Source: Paludibacteraceae bacterium
GTDB lineage: Bacteria > Bacteroidota > Bacteroidia > Bacteroidales > Paludibacteraceae
Direction of reading: 5' to 3'
Assembly (NCBI GenBank): GCA_017391525.1
Contig: JAFOYE010000016.1
Coordinates: 1 to 50,008, forward strand
DNA: 50,008 bases
Positions 24,664-33,175 of the stretch are shown here, piece by piece (position 1 is the stretch's first letter; every line of letters starts with the position of its first letter). The notes beneath the pieces are model-generated. The model saw only the letters and a list, made by a program, of their open reading frames with translations, had not been told where the DNA came from and searched no databases. The position numbers were made by a program, and so were the translations under genes.

Positions 24664-25413
24664 TCATATATTATTTTGCTCCTTAGATGCCTTAATCCAC
24701 GCTAAACCTGCTCCGCCATTCACAAGAAGGAAGACCGTGAAGAGCACGAAAGAAAAAGCATTGCCGATCAGAGCATAAAAAATCATACCTGCCAACGCAT
24801 AAACCACCCACCAGACCCATGCATCGATCTTCTGATAGATGAGGATAAAATTAGCTAGTGTGGATGATGCTATCATCAGTCCTCCTACTAGTTTCAGGAT
24901 GATGTTATCGCTCCAAGCATTATGCTGTATAACGATTGTGGCTAATGCATAGTCCGCCAAGATGATTGCTGCTAGCAACAATAGGGAGATGAGTCTCTGA
25001 CCGAGAGGCAACCACTCAGGGTAGAAAGGCTGGTCTGCGGCAGAAAGGCTGAGCGTCTGACGTCGCCAACGAATGAAGGATATCAGCAAAAAAGGGAAGA
25101 ACACTGCTAATTGCAGAATAACCAGGTCAAAATTCCCTAGCAAAAAGAATTGCGCAGCTAGCAATACCGCCATCACCATACCACCTGCAAAACCCGTATA
25201 GTTCTTAGGATTGCGAATAGTCAATACATATGCCACCCCTATCACACTGGCAGGAATACCCATCACAAAAGCCGGATCATACCACTGCAAAAGCACACCG
25301 CTAAGCGATGGCATAGCCCATTCGACTATATATAATATAAGGAATAGAGCAGAGAAGATGCCTATTGACAGAAGCGTTTGCTTGCCTAGTTCTTGCCAGA
25401 GAATCTTTTTCAT
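24664..25413 (-). CDS. PnuC-family vitamin/nucleoside transporter
   Basis: 249 residues with about seven hydrophobic segments. The C-terminal half (ANFILIYQKIDAWVWWVVYA, then FSFVLFTVFLLVNGGAGLAW) matches PnuC-type permeases, which move nicotinamide riboside, riboflavin (PnuX) or thiamine (PnuT) by facilitated diffusion. It is longer than usual PnuC proteins (about 190-240 residues), mainly in the N-terminal part. The substrate is undetermined: no riboswitch precedes it, and the adjacent gene is a guanine deaminase, but the riboswitch-controlled thiamine receptor 2.4 kb away has no permease partner of its own. A hairpin array lies just upstream of its start. Confidence 0.78.
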   Translation of the reverse strand: MKKILWQELGKQTLLSIGIFSALFLILYIVEWAMPSLSGVLLQWYDPAFVMGIPASVIGVAYVLTIRNPKNYTGFAGGMVMAVLLAAQFFLLGNFDLVILQLAVFFPFLLISFIRWRRQTLSLSAADQPFYPEWLPLGQRLISLLLLAAIILADYALATIVIQHNAWSDNIILKLVGGLMIASSTLANFILIYQKIDAWVWWVVYALAGMIFYALIGNAFSFVLFTVFLLVNGGAGLAWIKASKEQNNI

Positions 25414-25435
25414 GGTGGGTGAGGGATGGAGGAAT

Positions 25436-25525
25436 TTAGGGGGTCAGGAGTTCAGAGGTGACTTCTAAACAACAAGCGCAGAGCGCGACTGAACAACTGA
25501 ACAGCAGTTTACTGCGTCTAAACAG
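25436..25525 (-). repeat. Hairpin array with TTCTAAAC/ACTGAAC spacers upstream of the pnuC-like gene
   Basis: Hairpin cores GCGC/GCGC (25476-25486, loop AGA) and GCAGT/ACTGC (25504-25515, loop TT) are separated by TCTAAAC and doubled ACTGAAC spacers. It lies between the rpmE2 terminator and the pnuC-like start. No ordinary -7 box is visible in the gap. Confidence 0.65.
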
Positions 25526-25532
25526 TACGGAT

Positions 25533-25563
25533 AAAAAAAGCGAGCCGAAGCTCGCCTTTTTTT
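25533..25563 (-). terminator. Terminator of the rpsF-rpsR-rplI-rpmE2 cluster
   Basis: Stem GCGAGC / GCTCGC around CGAA with A7 and T7 flanks, so it can work in both directions; it follows rpmE2 by 15 nt. Confidence 0.88.
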
Positions 25564-25577
25564 GCTGTGTCGTATGA

Positions 25578-25829
25578 TTACTTGCGGCGGTTGCCGTAGC
25601 GAGACATAAACTTATCAACACGACCTGCGGTATCAACAAGTTTAGATTTACCAGTATAGAATGGGTGACTGGTGTTAGAAATCTCCAACTTGATGAGTGG
25701 ATAAGTTGTGCCATCAATCTCGATACTATCCTTTGTAGCAGCTGTAGAGCGGCTGAAGAATTGAGTACCATCAGACATATCTTTGAAAACTACAACGCGG
25801 TAGTTCTCTGGATGAATTCCTTTTTTCAT
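25578..25829 (-). CDS. rpmE2: 50S ribosomal protein L31 type B
   Basis: 83 residues (MKKGIHPENYRVVVFKDMSD, ending VDKFMSRYGNRRK). Type B L31 lacks the zinc-binding cysteines of type A, and none are present here. L31 bridges the subunits near the central protuberance. In many bacteria type B is the zinc-starvation replacement; in Bacteroidetes it is usually the only L31. It is the last gene of the rpsF cluster, 25 nt after rplI. Confidence 0.95.
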   Translation of the reverse strand: MKKGIHPENYRVVVFKDMSDGTQFFSRSTAATKDSIEIDGTTYPLIKLEISNTSHPFYTGKSKLVDTAGRVDKFMSRYGNRRK

Positions 25830-25854
25830 AATACTTTGTTCCTTTCTTAGCCGA

Positions 25855-26298
25855 TTACTCAGCGATTACGTTCAACTTAATTTCAGCTTTAACCTCGCGG
25901 TGAAGTTTAGCAGTAGCAGTAGCCTCGCCAAGAGTCTTCACAGCCTCGTCAATTGTGATGATCTTCTTGTCAACCTCAATACCTTGAGCAGCAAGTGCCT
26001 CAGAGATTTGAGCTGTTGTGATTGTACCGAAGATCTTACCATCCTCGTTTGCCTTAGCAGAAAGGGTGATAACTGTGTTAGCCAATTTCTCAGCCAAAGC
26101 TTGAGCGTCAGCCAACAACTTAGCCATTTTGTGAGCTTGTTGTTTGAGGTTCTCAGCCAATTGCTTACGGTTGCTCTCGTTAGCGATAACAGCCAAACGA
26201 CTTGGAATCAAGTAGTTGCGGCCATAACCGTCCTTAACCTTAACGATATCGTTCTTGTAGCCCAAGTTAGCTACGTCTTGAATCAAAATTACTTCCAT
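25855..26298 (-). CDS. rplI: 50S ribosomal protein L9
   Basis: 147 residues. MEVILIQDVANLGYKNDIVKVK and DGYGRNYLIP are the N-terminal rRNA-binding domain of L9; a long connecting helix (about 41-75) and the C-terminal domain (AKANEDGKIFGTITTAQIS) follow. The length is normal. It is third in the cluster, 32 nt after rpsR. Confidence 0.97.
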   Translation of the reverse strand: MEVILIQDVANLGYKNDIVKVKDGYGRNYLIPSRLAVIANESNRKQLAENLKQQAHKMAKLLADAQALAEKLANTVITLSAKANEDGKIFGTITTAQISEALAAQGIEVDKKIITIDEAVKTLGEATATAKLHREVKAEIKLNVIAE

Positions 26299-26330
26299 GA
26301 TGTTTCCTTTCTAATTAATAAAATGGTTAA

Positions 26331-26597
26331 TTACTTCATCATATCGGTTACGTATGGAAGAAGAGCCAAGTGGCGTGCTTTCTTAACAGCTTGAGCAACC
26401 TTACGTTGATATTTCAAGCTTGTACCAGTGATACGACGTGGAAGGATCTTACCTTGCTCATTCAAGAACTTCTTCAAGAACTCAGGATCTTTGTAATCAA
26501 TGTACTTGATACCGCTCTTTTTGAAACGGCAGTACTTTTTCTTCTTTGCCTCGTTTGTTTTTGGGGTCAAATAGCGGATTTCGTCATTTTGTGCCAT
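26331..26597 (-). CDS. rpsR: 30S ribosomal protein S18
   Basis: 88 residues; [19 protein letters not shown] and the [19 protein letters not shown] motif are diagnostic. S18 forms a heterodimer with S6 on the platform of the 30S subunit, which matches its position directly after rpsF (2-nt gap). Confidence 0.97.
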   Translation of the reverse strand: MAQNDEIRYLTPKTNEAKKKKYCRFKKSGIKYIDYKDPEFLKKFLNEQGKILPRRITGTSLKYQRKVAQAVKKARHLALLPYVTDMMK

Positions 26598-26599
26598 AA

Positions 26600-26947
26600 T
26601 TAAGCCTCCTCCTTTTTAAGATTAACATTGCGACGTTTCTCAGAGTACTCATAAGCGTACTTGTCAAGACGGGTAGTGAGGAAACGCAATACGCGCTCAT
26701 CACGACGAAAAGCTGTCTCGAGCTTTGCAATAACCTCAGGTTCTACATCAAATTGCAACAAGGCGTAGAATCCCGTAGTTTTGCCTTGGATAGGGTAAGC
26801 CAATTTCTTCAAACCCCACTCCTCATGATTAAGAATGGTACCGCCATTCTCCACGAGAAGTTTCTCGAATTTTTCTACCGCTTCCTTCATCTGTGGTTCA
26901 GACAAAACGGGAGTCAACACGAAAGCGGCTTCGTAATGATTTAACAT
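26600..26947 (-). CDS. rpsF: 30S ribosomal protein S6
   Basis: 115 residues: [20 protein letters not shown], then [20 protein letters not shown] and [18 protein letters not shown]6 binds S18 and the central domain of 16S rRNA. It leads the rpsF-rpsR-rplI-rpmE2 cluster, with a 67-nt leader from the box at 27015-27022 and an upstream element shared with rpsP. Confidence 0.97.
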   Translation of the reverse strand: MLNHYEAAFVLTPVLSEPQMKEAVEKFEKLLVENGGTILNHEEWGLKKLAYPIQGKTTGFYALLQFDVEPEVIAKLETAFRRDERVLRFLTTRLDKYAYEYSEKRRNVNLKKEEA

Positions 26948-27014
26948 ACAGTTAATTAATTTAAATTAGTTAATATTTATTGTTTTGCTTGCGGCAATGC
27001 GCCGAAAAAGCGTG

Positions 27015-27022
27015 CAAAGGTA
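27015..27022 (-). promoter_or_regulatory. -7 box TACCTTTG for the rpsF cluster
   Basis: It is read leftward and followed by CACGCTTTTTCG, as at rpsP. Confidence 0.8.
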
Positions 27023-27229
27023 CTACAAAAAATGCACATGAGCAAATTTTTTAAGAAAAAAAAGTATTTTTGGATAAAAAAAGTGCTCCTGGGCTGCATT
27101 GAGCGACCGTAGCTTCGGGGGAATGTGTGAATAATTGGCTATTCACACAGGCGGCGTCCGAAGTTACTGTTGTGTCGATCAATGCGAGGGCAGAGCCCGC
27201 ACATTGACCAAATTTTTGAGCATTTTTTC
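27023..27229 (-). promoter_or_regulatory. rpsF upstream element: rpsP-like segment plus large inverted repeat
   Basis: 27003-27108 aligns without gaps to 16860-16965 upstream of rpsP (86 of 106 identical by eye). Next to it, GCATTGAGCGAC (27096-27107) pairs with GTCGATCAATGC (27174-27185), CTTCGG (27113-27118) with CCGAAG (27158-27163), and TGTGTGAATA (27124-27133) with TATTCACACA (27140-27149), forming nested arms of one large palindrome. The outer arm may also act as terminator for the GHL10 gene stopping at 27230 (GAGCATTTTTT). Confidence 0.7.
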
Positions 27230-30200
27230 TTATTTGAGCATGTATTTTTGGCCTTTGATGACCACCACACCCTTGTAGTTTTCATCCACTGGGCGACCCA
27301 AAAGGTCATACTTTTGGCTTGGTTGAACGGTGTCTAGTGCATCCACCGAAGTGGTCACATCATCCATCACATCCCAGATAGCATATACCGTACCAATAAA
27401 GCCTGCAGGCAACTCATAGATATAACCTACGCCTTCTGGATCTGTAGACCATCCCAAGAACTCACGTCCCTCTTTGTATGGTTTTGGCAATACATAAGTA
27501 GAGGTCAATGTGGTTGGCAAATGTCCTTTCCATGTATATCCCCAATCTAGATACCAATAACTCAACTGACCATTCAAGGTATAGTCAGGATTACCGCTAT
27601 AGGTATTGTCATTAGCTGGAGAGTTGTTCAAGAACGCATGCAAACTAAAGCGCAACAATACCGCTGTACCCAACTGACCATTGTTGAAGTTAGCATTATA
27701 CGCCACTTTCTCCATATACTTGCGCAACCAGATCCATTTCTCCTCATAAGTGAGCATCTCAGTGATCGCTTTGCCATCACCGCATGCATCGTATGTCCAT
27801 TTAGCGCAACTGTCTATTGCATAATTGCGGATCTCTACGCCATAGAACTCGCGATAGTCATCTTGGAAGCTGAGCCACATATCTTGCTTGTTAGACCAGT
27901 TGTATGGGTTCTCTTGTCCACCGTTGAGCTCCCACTTGATAGCAGTGGTCTCTGGTTCGTTAGATCCTGCTTCCCATTTAGCATATAGGGTACCAGCCCA
28001 ACCTGCAGGGATCTCTGTGATAGGACTACCAGTAAACTCTGGATTATCATACCATCCTGCAAAGATGTAGCCATCTCTAACAAGCGGAGGCAAGACGTAG
28101 GTCTCTGTTACATAGGTAGGTAGAGTGGTTCGAGTATAACCTCCGTTGAGTTCCCAAGAGATAACTGCCTCTGGTGCGTTTTGGGTCCATTTAGCATAGA
28201 GAGAACCCTCCCAACCTGCAGGGATAGAAGTTAATACATAACCCTCGAAGTTGGCATTGTCAAACCATCCGCGGAAAGTGTATCCCTCGCGCACAGGCGT
28301 AGGTAGTATATAGGTCTCTACAACATATTTAGGCAATTCCACAGGTTGTGCCGCTTGGTAGGATGGTCCCCATGCGGATGGTTGACCAGCAGTAGAATAA
28401 TCGGCTGCGGTATAACCTCCCAATGTATAATTAGATAATGTGTTGAAGAATGCGTGTAGCTGAGTACGCCACCAAAGATCATTGTTGTCAGGAGAACCGG
28501 CCAATGAGATGATATAGTTTCCTAACCATTTCCAACCAGCATTAGCATCAATCATCAATGTACCGACTTCTTTCTTCCAGTAGTAACTACCTGAATAAAG
28601 GAAATTGCTTGCGCCTGCTAGATCAGCATCCAACGACGTTCCAAAATACTCGTTATAATCTGCTTTGAAATTCTCCCATAAAGTCTCCTGTGATGGTACA
28701 GTAGCAGAGCTATTCTCTACTGTTCCTCCGTTCAAGTACCAGAAGATTACCTCTGCTGTACTGCTGGAGCAGTCCCATTTAGCATACAAAGTACCTTTCC
28801 ATCCCGAACTGATACGCGTTATACTACTTCCAGAGAAGCTCGCATTATCATACCAACCTTCAAATGAACAACCATTGTATGGAGGATTCAATTCCCATGA
28901 TCTAGGCAAAGTATAACGTTTGGAAACGGATGTGGGCAGTGTTCCATTCTTGTAGCTACCGCCATTGAGCTCCCACTTGATATCATCTGTGTTCTCCTCT
29001 GCTGTCCATTTGGCATACAAAGTTCCTTCCCATCCCGCAGGGATAGAGGTGAGCGCTGTTCCTGTAAACTCAGGATTATTATACCATCCGGCAAATACAT
29101 ATCCTTCGCGTGTAGGGGTCGGAAGTGTATAGGTGCTAGTGACAAAGGATGGCAATGTGCCACTTACGGTACCACCATTGAGTACCCAGTAGATAACCTC
29201 TTCAGGTGTTTCTTCTATCCATTTTGCGTACAACGAACCTTCCCAACCTGCTGTGATTAATGTGATTTCTGCACTTGTAAAATTGGAGTTACTGTACCAG
29301 CCAGCAAACACGTAACCTGCACGTGTAGGAATAGGTAAGGTGTAATTCTCTGTCACGTACTTAGGCAATTCTACATTGACTGTACCGCCGTTCAAAAACC
29401 AAAAAATTACTTGTGGGTGTTCTGTATTGGCTTCCGCCCATTTAGCATATAAAGTACCTTGCCATCCCGCTGGAATAGAAGATAAGGCGGAGCCTGTAAA
29501 TCCCACATTATCATACCATCCCTCAAATGTAAACCCCTCTTTTAGAGCGTTAGGTAGTACGTAGGTTGTGGTCACATACTTAGGCAATTCCGCTGTGTGA
29601 GTCAATTGATAGGCAAGCCCCCATTCACTTGGTTGGCCAGCTACTGAGAAATTAGCTGTAGCTACTAACTGATTGCCGCTCACAGTTCCATCATTACAAT
29701 TGAAGAAAGCGTGAACGTGCCAGCGCCAAGCACTTTCATCGGATAGTGTACCAGCTACAGACTGAATATAATCACCCAACCACTTGTACTCAGAAGCACT
29801 ATTGGTCATGATATCTTGCATTTTAGAATTGGCAAAAGTAGCCACTTTCTCAATTGGCATATCCGAACGACTGAGGCCGTAGTATGTGTTATAGTATGGT
29901 TTAAAGGCCTCCCATAGTTCCAAGTTAGTAGGTACTTCTGCTGGTACATGTCCACCGTTAAGAACCCAGAATATCACCTCTTGGGTCGGGTCTACAGGGT
30001 TGCTAGAACCTGTTTGCCATTTTGCGTACAAAGTACCGGTCCATCCTGCAGGGATGGTAGTCAATGCAGAACCAGTGAACTCAGGATTATCATACCAACC
30101 CAAGAATGTATACCCTTGAGGGTGAGTAGGAGTAGGCAGGGTGAATGTGCTTGTTACATAACTTGGAAGTGCTGTACCACCATGTGCTGTTTGGTAAGCC

Positions 30201-32182
30201 TCGCCCCAAGTAGATGGGTTGCCCGCAGTGGTAAACGAAGCAGAATAAGGCCATGATGTATATTGGGTTTGTAAGAAGAATGCAGCTATCGCATAACGCC
30301 ATGTCGCTGTTGTCAGGTCTGTCGTCAACTCTGGCACAGTACTACTAGCTACTGTTTGACCTGCTTGGGCATTCTGGGTAGTCATAATATAGTCTTTCAA
30401 CCATGTCCACTCAGAGTTGGCAAATACTTTTTGAACCTCAGTTGCTGTCAAATAGGTACAAATCTCTTTGCATGGGTTAGAAGTGGCTGAGATTGTGCTC
30501 AAGGTACCTAATTTGCTACTCAAACCCGCAGCACTCTTAAATGATGTCCACAAATCCTCTTGAGTAGGTACGGTTACGGTCTTTACCTCACCACCATTCA
30601 ACTCCCAAGTGATCTTGCCTGTTTCTGGATTTGGGTTGGTACCTGGATCTGTACCTCCTGAATTCTCTCCATACACCGCAGCAGCGTGCTCTACGCCAAA
30701 GCGGTCGTAACTAAATACGGCCACATTGTAGTTGTTCAAATCAATACCGCTTACGCTATAACTATTGCCGTAAACGATTCCTTTCAAATAGGCTGGGTTG
30801 GTTTTGGCTGTTTCGAGGGTAGTACTTTTAGGGTAAACATATACCGTAAAACGTGTTGCGCTTGGGTGTGACCACATCAAAGTGGTGCCTGATAGAGTCA
30901 AGTTCTCAGGTGCACCTAAGGTGGTGGTAGACTTCCAATCCATAGCAGGAGGTAGTGCCTTATAATCAAAGCGTGAAGTCAATGCGCTATACATCTTCAA
31001 GTAGGCTGTGGTATTGTAGAAGACCGAACCGGTATAGCCTGAAGACAAGTACTTTCTGTTAAGATCAATCTGCTTGATGATCTCTGAAGAAGCGGTATTG
31101 CTGCTACATGATTGGCTAGAGAAGAAGTGTACTTTTTGTTTGCCAGGTAGCAACTCAGAGAAGTGTTGACATACATCTTGTCCCCACCATTTTACAAGTT
31201 TTTCGTAACTTTGACCAGTTGATGTGGTAGGCCAATACAATTGTGGGTTGATATAATCCACATATCCACCTTTTACCCATTCTACAGGGTTACAAGCTTG
31301 CTCTTCGTAGTCATCCAAACCTGTAATTCCACTTGGCAGAGAGATACCATATGCATTTGCTACGGTAGATTTCAAGGTCCATATGCCAAAAGTACCCATT
31401 CCGAAACGTACCCAAGGTTTGGTGGCCTGAATACGATCGTAGAGCTTCTTCATCATATCATCCACATTGCTGCGGCGCCAATCGTCATCGGTAGAACCAT
31501 CTTTGTCTTGATCTACAAGACCAGATGATGGTTTGTGCAAGGATTTAGATTTTGAGTCCTCGGTGGTTGTTCCTCCATAAGGATAGAAATAGTCATCCAT
31601 TAAAATGCCATCCACATCGTAGTTTTCAACAATTTCCATTAATACGTCTAAAACATACTCACGTGCCTCTGGATAACCTGGGTCAATAATCTGACCGCTA
31701 AACGAACCATTATTATATTTAATGATCCATTGACCAGCATTTTGCCAAACTTTATCGCTAGTTGAAATGGTTCCTGTGCTTGTCACACGGAATGGATTTA
31801 CCCAGACATGCAACTCCATACCACGCTTATGAGCTTCCTCAATGGCAAATGCCAATGGATCGTAGCCTGGATCTTTGCCACGACTACCTGCTAACTCCGC
31901 AGCCCATGGCTCATAACTGGACTTGTAGAATGCATCAGAACGACCACGCACTTGAAAGCATACTGCGTTCATGTTACCCGCCTTCATCTTATCCAAGATG
32001 TCGGTTAGCTCTTTTTGCTGTGCAGTACGATTAGCTGCGGTGGTTGCAGAGGTCTTAGGCCAGTCAATGCTCCACACGGTGGCTAACCATGTGGCACGAA
32101 ACTCTTCTTTGGAACTTGCTGCATAGAGGGTAGAAATAGCCATGCTTAAAAACAGGCTCAGAAGTAAAAATGTCTTTTTCAT
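27230..32182 (-). CDS. GHL10-type family 10 glycosylhydrolase with eight InlB/Listeria-Bacteroides repeats and C-terminal sorting tail
   Basis: 1650 residues. The signal peptide MKKTFLLLSLFLSMAISTLYA is followed by a GHL10 (PF02638-type) domain from about 27 to 420 (FRATWLATVWSIDWP, AVCFQVRGRSDAFY, GMELHVWVNPFRV), then an Fn3-like stretch (about 425-510). From about 522 to 1606 come eight repeats, each opening W-x-LNGG and closing G-x-LYAKW, ends near 718, 911, 984, 1055, 1132, 1328, 1399 and 1604. Repeats 1, 2, 6 and 8 carry an extra domain of about 110 residues after LNGG. The tail KYDLLGRPVDENYKGVVVIK resembles short type IX sorting tails. It is probably a surface or secreted polysaccharide- or peptidoglycan-acting enzyme; the substrate is unknown. 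Divergent from an SGNH esterase. Confidence 0.85.
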   Translation of the reverse strand: MKKTFLLLSLFLSMAISTLYAASSKEEFRATWLATVWSIDWPKTSATTAANRTAQQKELTDILDKMKAGNMNAVCFQVRGRSDAFYKSSYEPWAAELAGSRGKDPGYDPLAFAIEEAHKRGMELHVWVNPFRVTSTGTISTSDKVWQNAGQWIIKYNNGSFSGQIIDPGYPEAREYVLDVLMEIVENYDVDGILMDDYFYPYGGTTTEDSKSKSLHKPSSGLVDQDKDGSTDDDWRRSNVDDMMKKLYDRIQATKPWVRFGMGTFGIWTLKSTVANAYGISLPSGITGLDDYEEQACNPVEWVKGGYVDYINPQLYWPTTSTGQSYEKLVKWWGQDVCQHFSELLPGKQKVHFFSSQSCSSNTASSEIIKQIDLNRKYLSSGYTGSVFYNTTAYLKMYSALTSRFDYKALPPAMDWKSTTTLGAPENLTLSGTTLMWSHPSATRFTVYVYPKSTTLETAKTNPAYLKGIVYGNSYSVSGIDLNNYNVAVFSYDRFGVEHAAAVYGENSGGTDPGTNPNPETGKITWELNGGEVKTVTVPTQEDLWTSFKSAAGLSSKLGTLSTISATSNPCKEICTYLTATEVQKVFANSEWTWLKDYIMTTQNAQAGQTVASSTVPELTTDLTTATWRYAIAAFFLQTQYTSWPYSASFTTAGNPSTWGEAYQTAHGGTALPSYVTSTFTLPTPTHPQGYTFLGWYDNPEFTGSALTTIPAGWTGTLYAKWQTGSSNPVDPTQEVIFWVLNGGHVPAEVPTNLELWEAFKPYYNTYYGLSRSDMPIEKVATFANSKMQDIMTNSASEYKWLGDYIQSVAGTLSDESAWRWHVHAFFNCNDGTVSGNQLVATANFSVAGQPSEWGLAYQLTHTAELPKYVTTTYVLPNALKEGFTFEGWYDNVGFTGSALSSIPAGWQGTLYAKWAEANTEHPQVIFWFLNGGTVNVELPKYVTENYTLPIPTRAGYVFAGWYSNSNFTSAEITLITAGWEGSLYAKWIEETPEEVIYWVLNGGTVSGTLPSFVTSTYTLPTPTREGYVFAGWYNNPEFTGTALTSIPAGWEGTLYAKWTAEENTDDIKWELNGGSYKNGTLPTSVSKRYTLPRSWELNPPYNGCSFEGWYDNASFSGSSITRISSGWKGTLYAKWDCSSSTAEVIFWYLNGGTVENSSATVPSQETLWENFKADYNEYFGTSLDADLAGASNFLYSGSYYWKKEVGTLMIDANAGWKWLGNYIISLAGSPDNNDLWWRTQLHAFFNTLSNYTLGGYTAADYSTAGQPSAWGPSYQAAQPVELPKYVVETYILPTPVREGYTFRGWFDNANFEGYVLTSIPAGWEGSLYAKWTQNAPEAVISWELNGGYTRTTLPTYVTETYVLPPLVRDGYIFAGWYDNPEFTGSPITEIPAGWAGTLYAKWEAGSNEPETTAIKWELNGGQENPYNWSNKQDMWLSFQDDYREFYGVEIRNYAIDSCAKWTYDACGDGKAITEMLTYEEKWIWLRKYMEKVAYNANFNNGQLGTAVLLRFSLHAFLNNSPANDNTYSGNPDYTLNGQLSYWYLDWGYTWKGHLPTTLTSTYVLPKPYKEGREFLGWSTDPEGVGYIYELPAGFIGTVYAIWDVMDDVTTSVDALDTVQPSQKYDLLGRPVDENYKGVVVIKGQKYMLK

Positions 32183-32214
32183 GAATAGGAATGCTAATAT
32201 TTCAAATTACGCGA

Positions 32215-32222
32215 CAAAATTA
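32215..32222 (-). promoter_or_regulatory. -7 box TAATTTTG for the GHL10 gene
   Basis: It lies 32 nt before the ATG at 32182. Confidence 0.6.
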
Positions 32223-32276
32223 CTGCTTTTTTTCGTAATACACAAGCGTTTTCTTGTTTATGTCAGAAAATTGTAG

Positions 32277-32284
32277 TAATTTTG
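32277..32284 (+). promoter_or_regulatory. -7 box TAATTTTG for the SGNH hydrolase
   Basis: It lies 46 nt before the ATG at 32331. Confidence 0.6.
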
Positions 32285-32330
32285 CACCGTTTTGCAAACA
32301 AATAGTCTAAAAATCTTAAAAATACTGATA

Positions 32331-32996
32331 ATGAAACGCTTATTATTCCTTTCGCTCATTATGGTAGCTACTACACTTTCTGCTACCAATAAAGATTGGG
32401 CACAGTTCTATCGTTACGAGGGTAAAAATGACTCTCTCGATTATCAACCTAAGGTGGTCTTCATGGGAAATTCGATTACTGATTGTTGGCCAGATGCTCA
32501 CCCTGAGTTTTTCACCTCTAATCTTTTCCTTGGACGTGGTATCAGCGGTCAAGTGTCTTCACAAATGCTTGTTCGTTTCCAAGAAGATGTGATCAACCTT
32601 CATCCTAAGGTAGTTGTTATCCTTTGTGGTACCAATGATATCGCTGAAAACAATGGTCCTATTACTCATGAGCATATCTTACAAAACATTAAATCAATGT
32701 GTGATTTAGCTCGATTCCATCGTATTAAACCTATCCTTTGTTCTACCCTCCCTGCCAATCGTTTTAAGTGGCGTCCTGACCTCCAACCAGCACAAGACAT
32801 TATCAAACTCAATGAGATGATCAAGGCTTTTGCTAAGGAGAACAAGATCCCTTATGTAGACTACTATTCTGCACTTGTAGATGATCAAGGTGGTTTACCA
32901 GCTAAATATTCTAAGGACGGTGTTCACCCAAATCCTGACGGATACACCGTTATGGAAGGAGTGTTGATGCCAATACTCAAGAAATACGTTCGCTAA
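32331..32996 (+). CDS. Secreted SGNH/GDSL-type esterase
   Basis: 221 residues from MKRLLFLSLIMVATTLSATN, a clear signal peptide; the frame extends upstream to 32292, but this ATG is preferred. SGNH blocks are visible: block I FMGNSITDCW (catalytic Ser), block II NLFLGRGISGQ, block III LCGTNDIAEN (Asn), and block V KDGVHPNPDGY (Asp/His). It resembles acetylhydrolases acting on polysaccharide esters or PAF-acetylhydrolase-like proteins. Divergence from the GHL10 enzyme gene suggests a shared extracellular glycan task, but this is inference. Confidence 0.88.
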   Translation: MKRLLFLSLIMVATTLSATNKDWAQFYRYEGKNDSLDYQPKVVFMGNSITDCWPDAHPEFFTSNLFLGRGISGQVSSQMLVRFQEDVINLHPKVVVILCGTNDIAENNGPITHEHILQNIKSMCDLARFHRIKPILCSTLPANRFKWRPDLQPAQDIIKLNEMIKAFAKENKIPYVDYYSALVDDQGGLPAKYSKDGVHPNPDGYTVMEGVLMPILKKYVR

Positions 32997-33017
32997 TTCT
33001 ATTTAGCAAACACGATT

Positions 33018-33052
33018 AAATGGAGCATTTCCTCGGAAGTGCTCCATTTTTG
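33018..33052 (+). terminator. SGNH hydrolase terminator
   Basis: Stem AAATGGAGCATTTCC / GGAAGTGCTCCATTT (one T-G pair) with loop TC, followed by T's. Confidence 0.88.
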
Positions 33053-33094
33053 TATAGTTTTGCTTAAAAATTTGCATATATGCAATTTTTGTTG

Positions 33095-33102
33095 TACCTT
33101 TG
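33095..33102 (+). promoter_or_regulatory. -7 box TACCTTTG for gpmI
   Basis: The palindrome TTGCATATATGCAA (33072-33085) overlaps the expected -33 region. The leader is about 70 nt. Confidence 0.75.
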
Positions 33103-33175
33103 CATGATTTTTGTTATACTGCCAACAAGGCGGCTATGAAATCCTAGGAAAATAACTTAAAAATAACATACAATT

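Noticed and set aside
27230..32182. GHL10 protein as an internalin-like toxin or invasin
   Set aside because: The InlB-type repeats alone are generic in Bacteroidales surface proteins; the N-terminus is a glycosylhydrolase-like domain and no invasin LRR is present.
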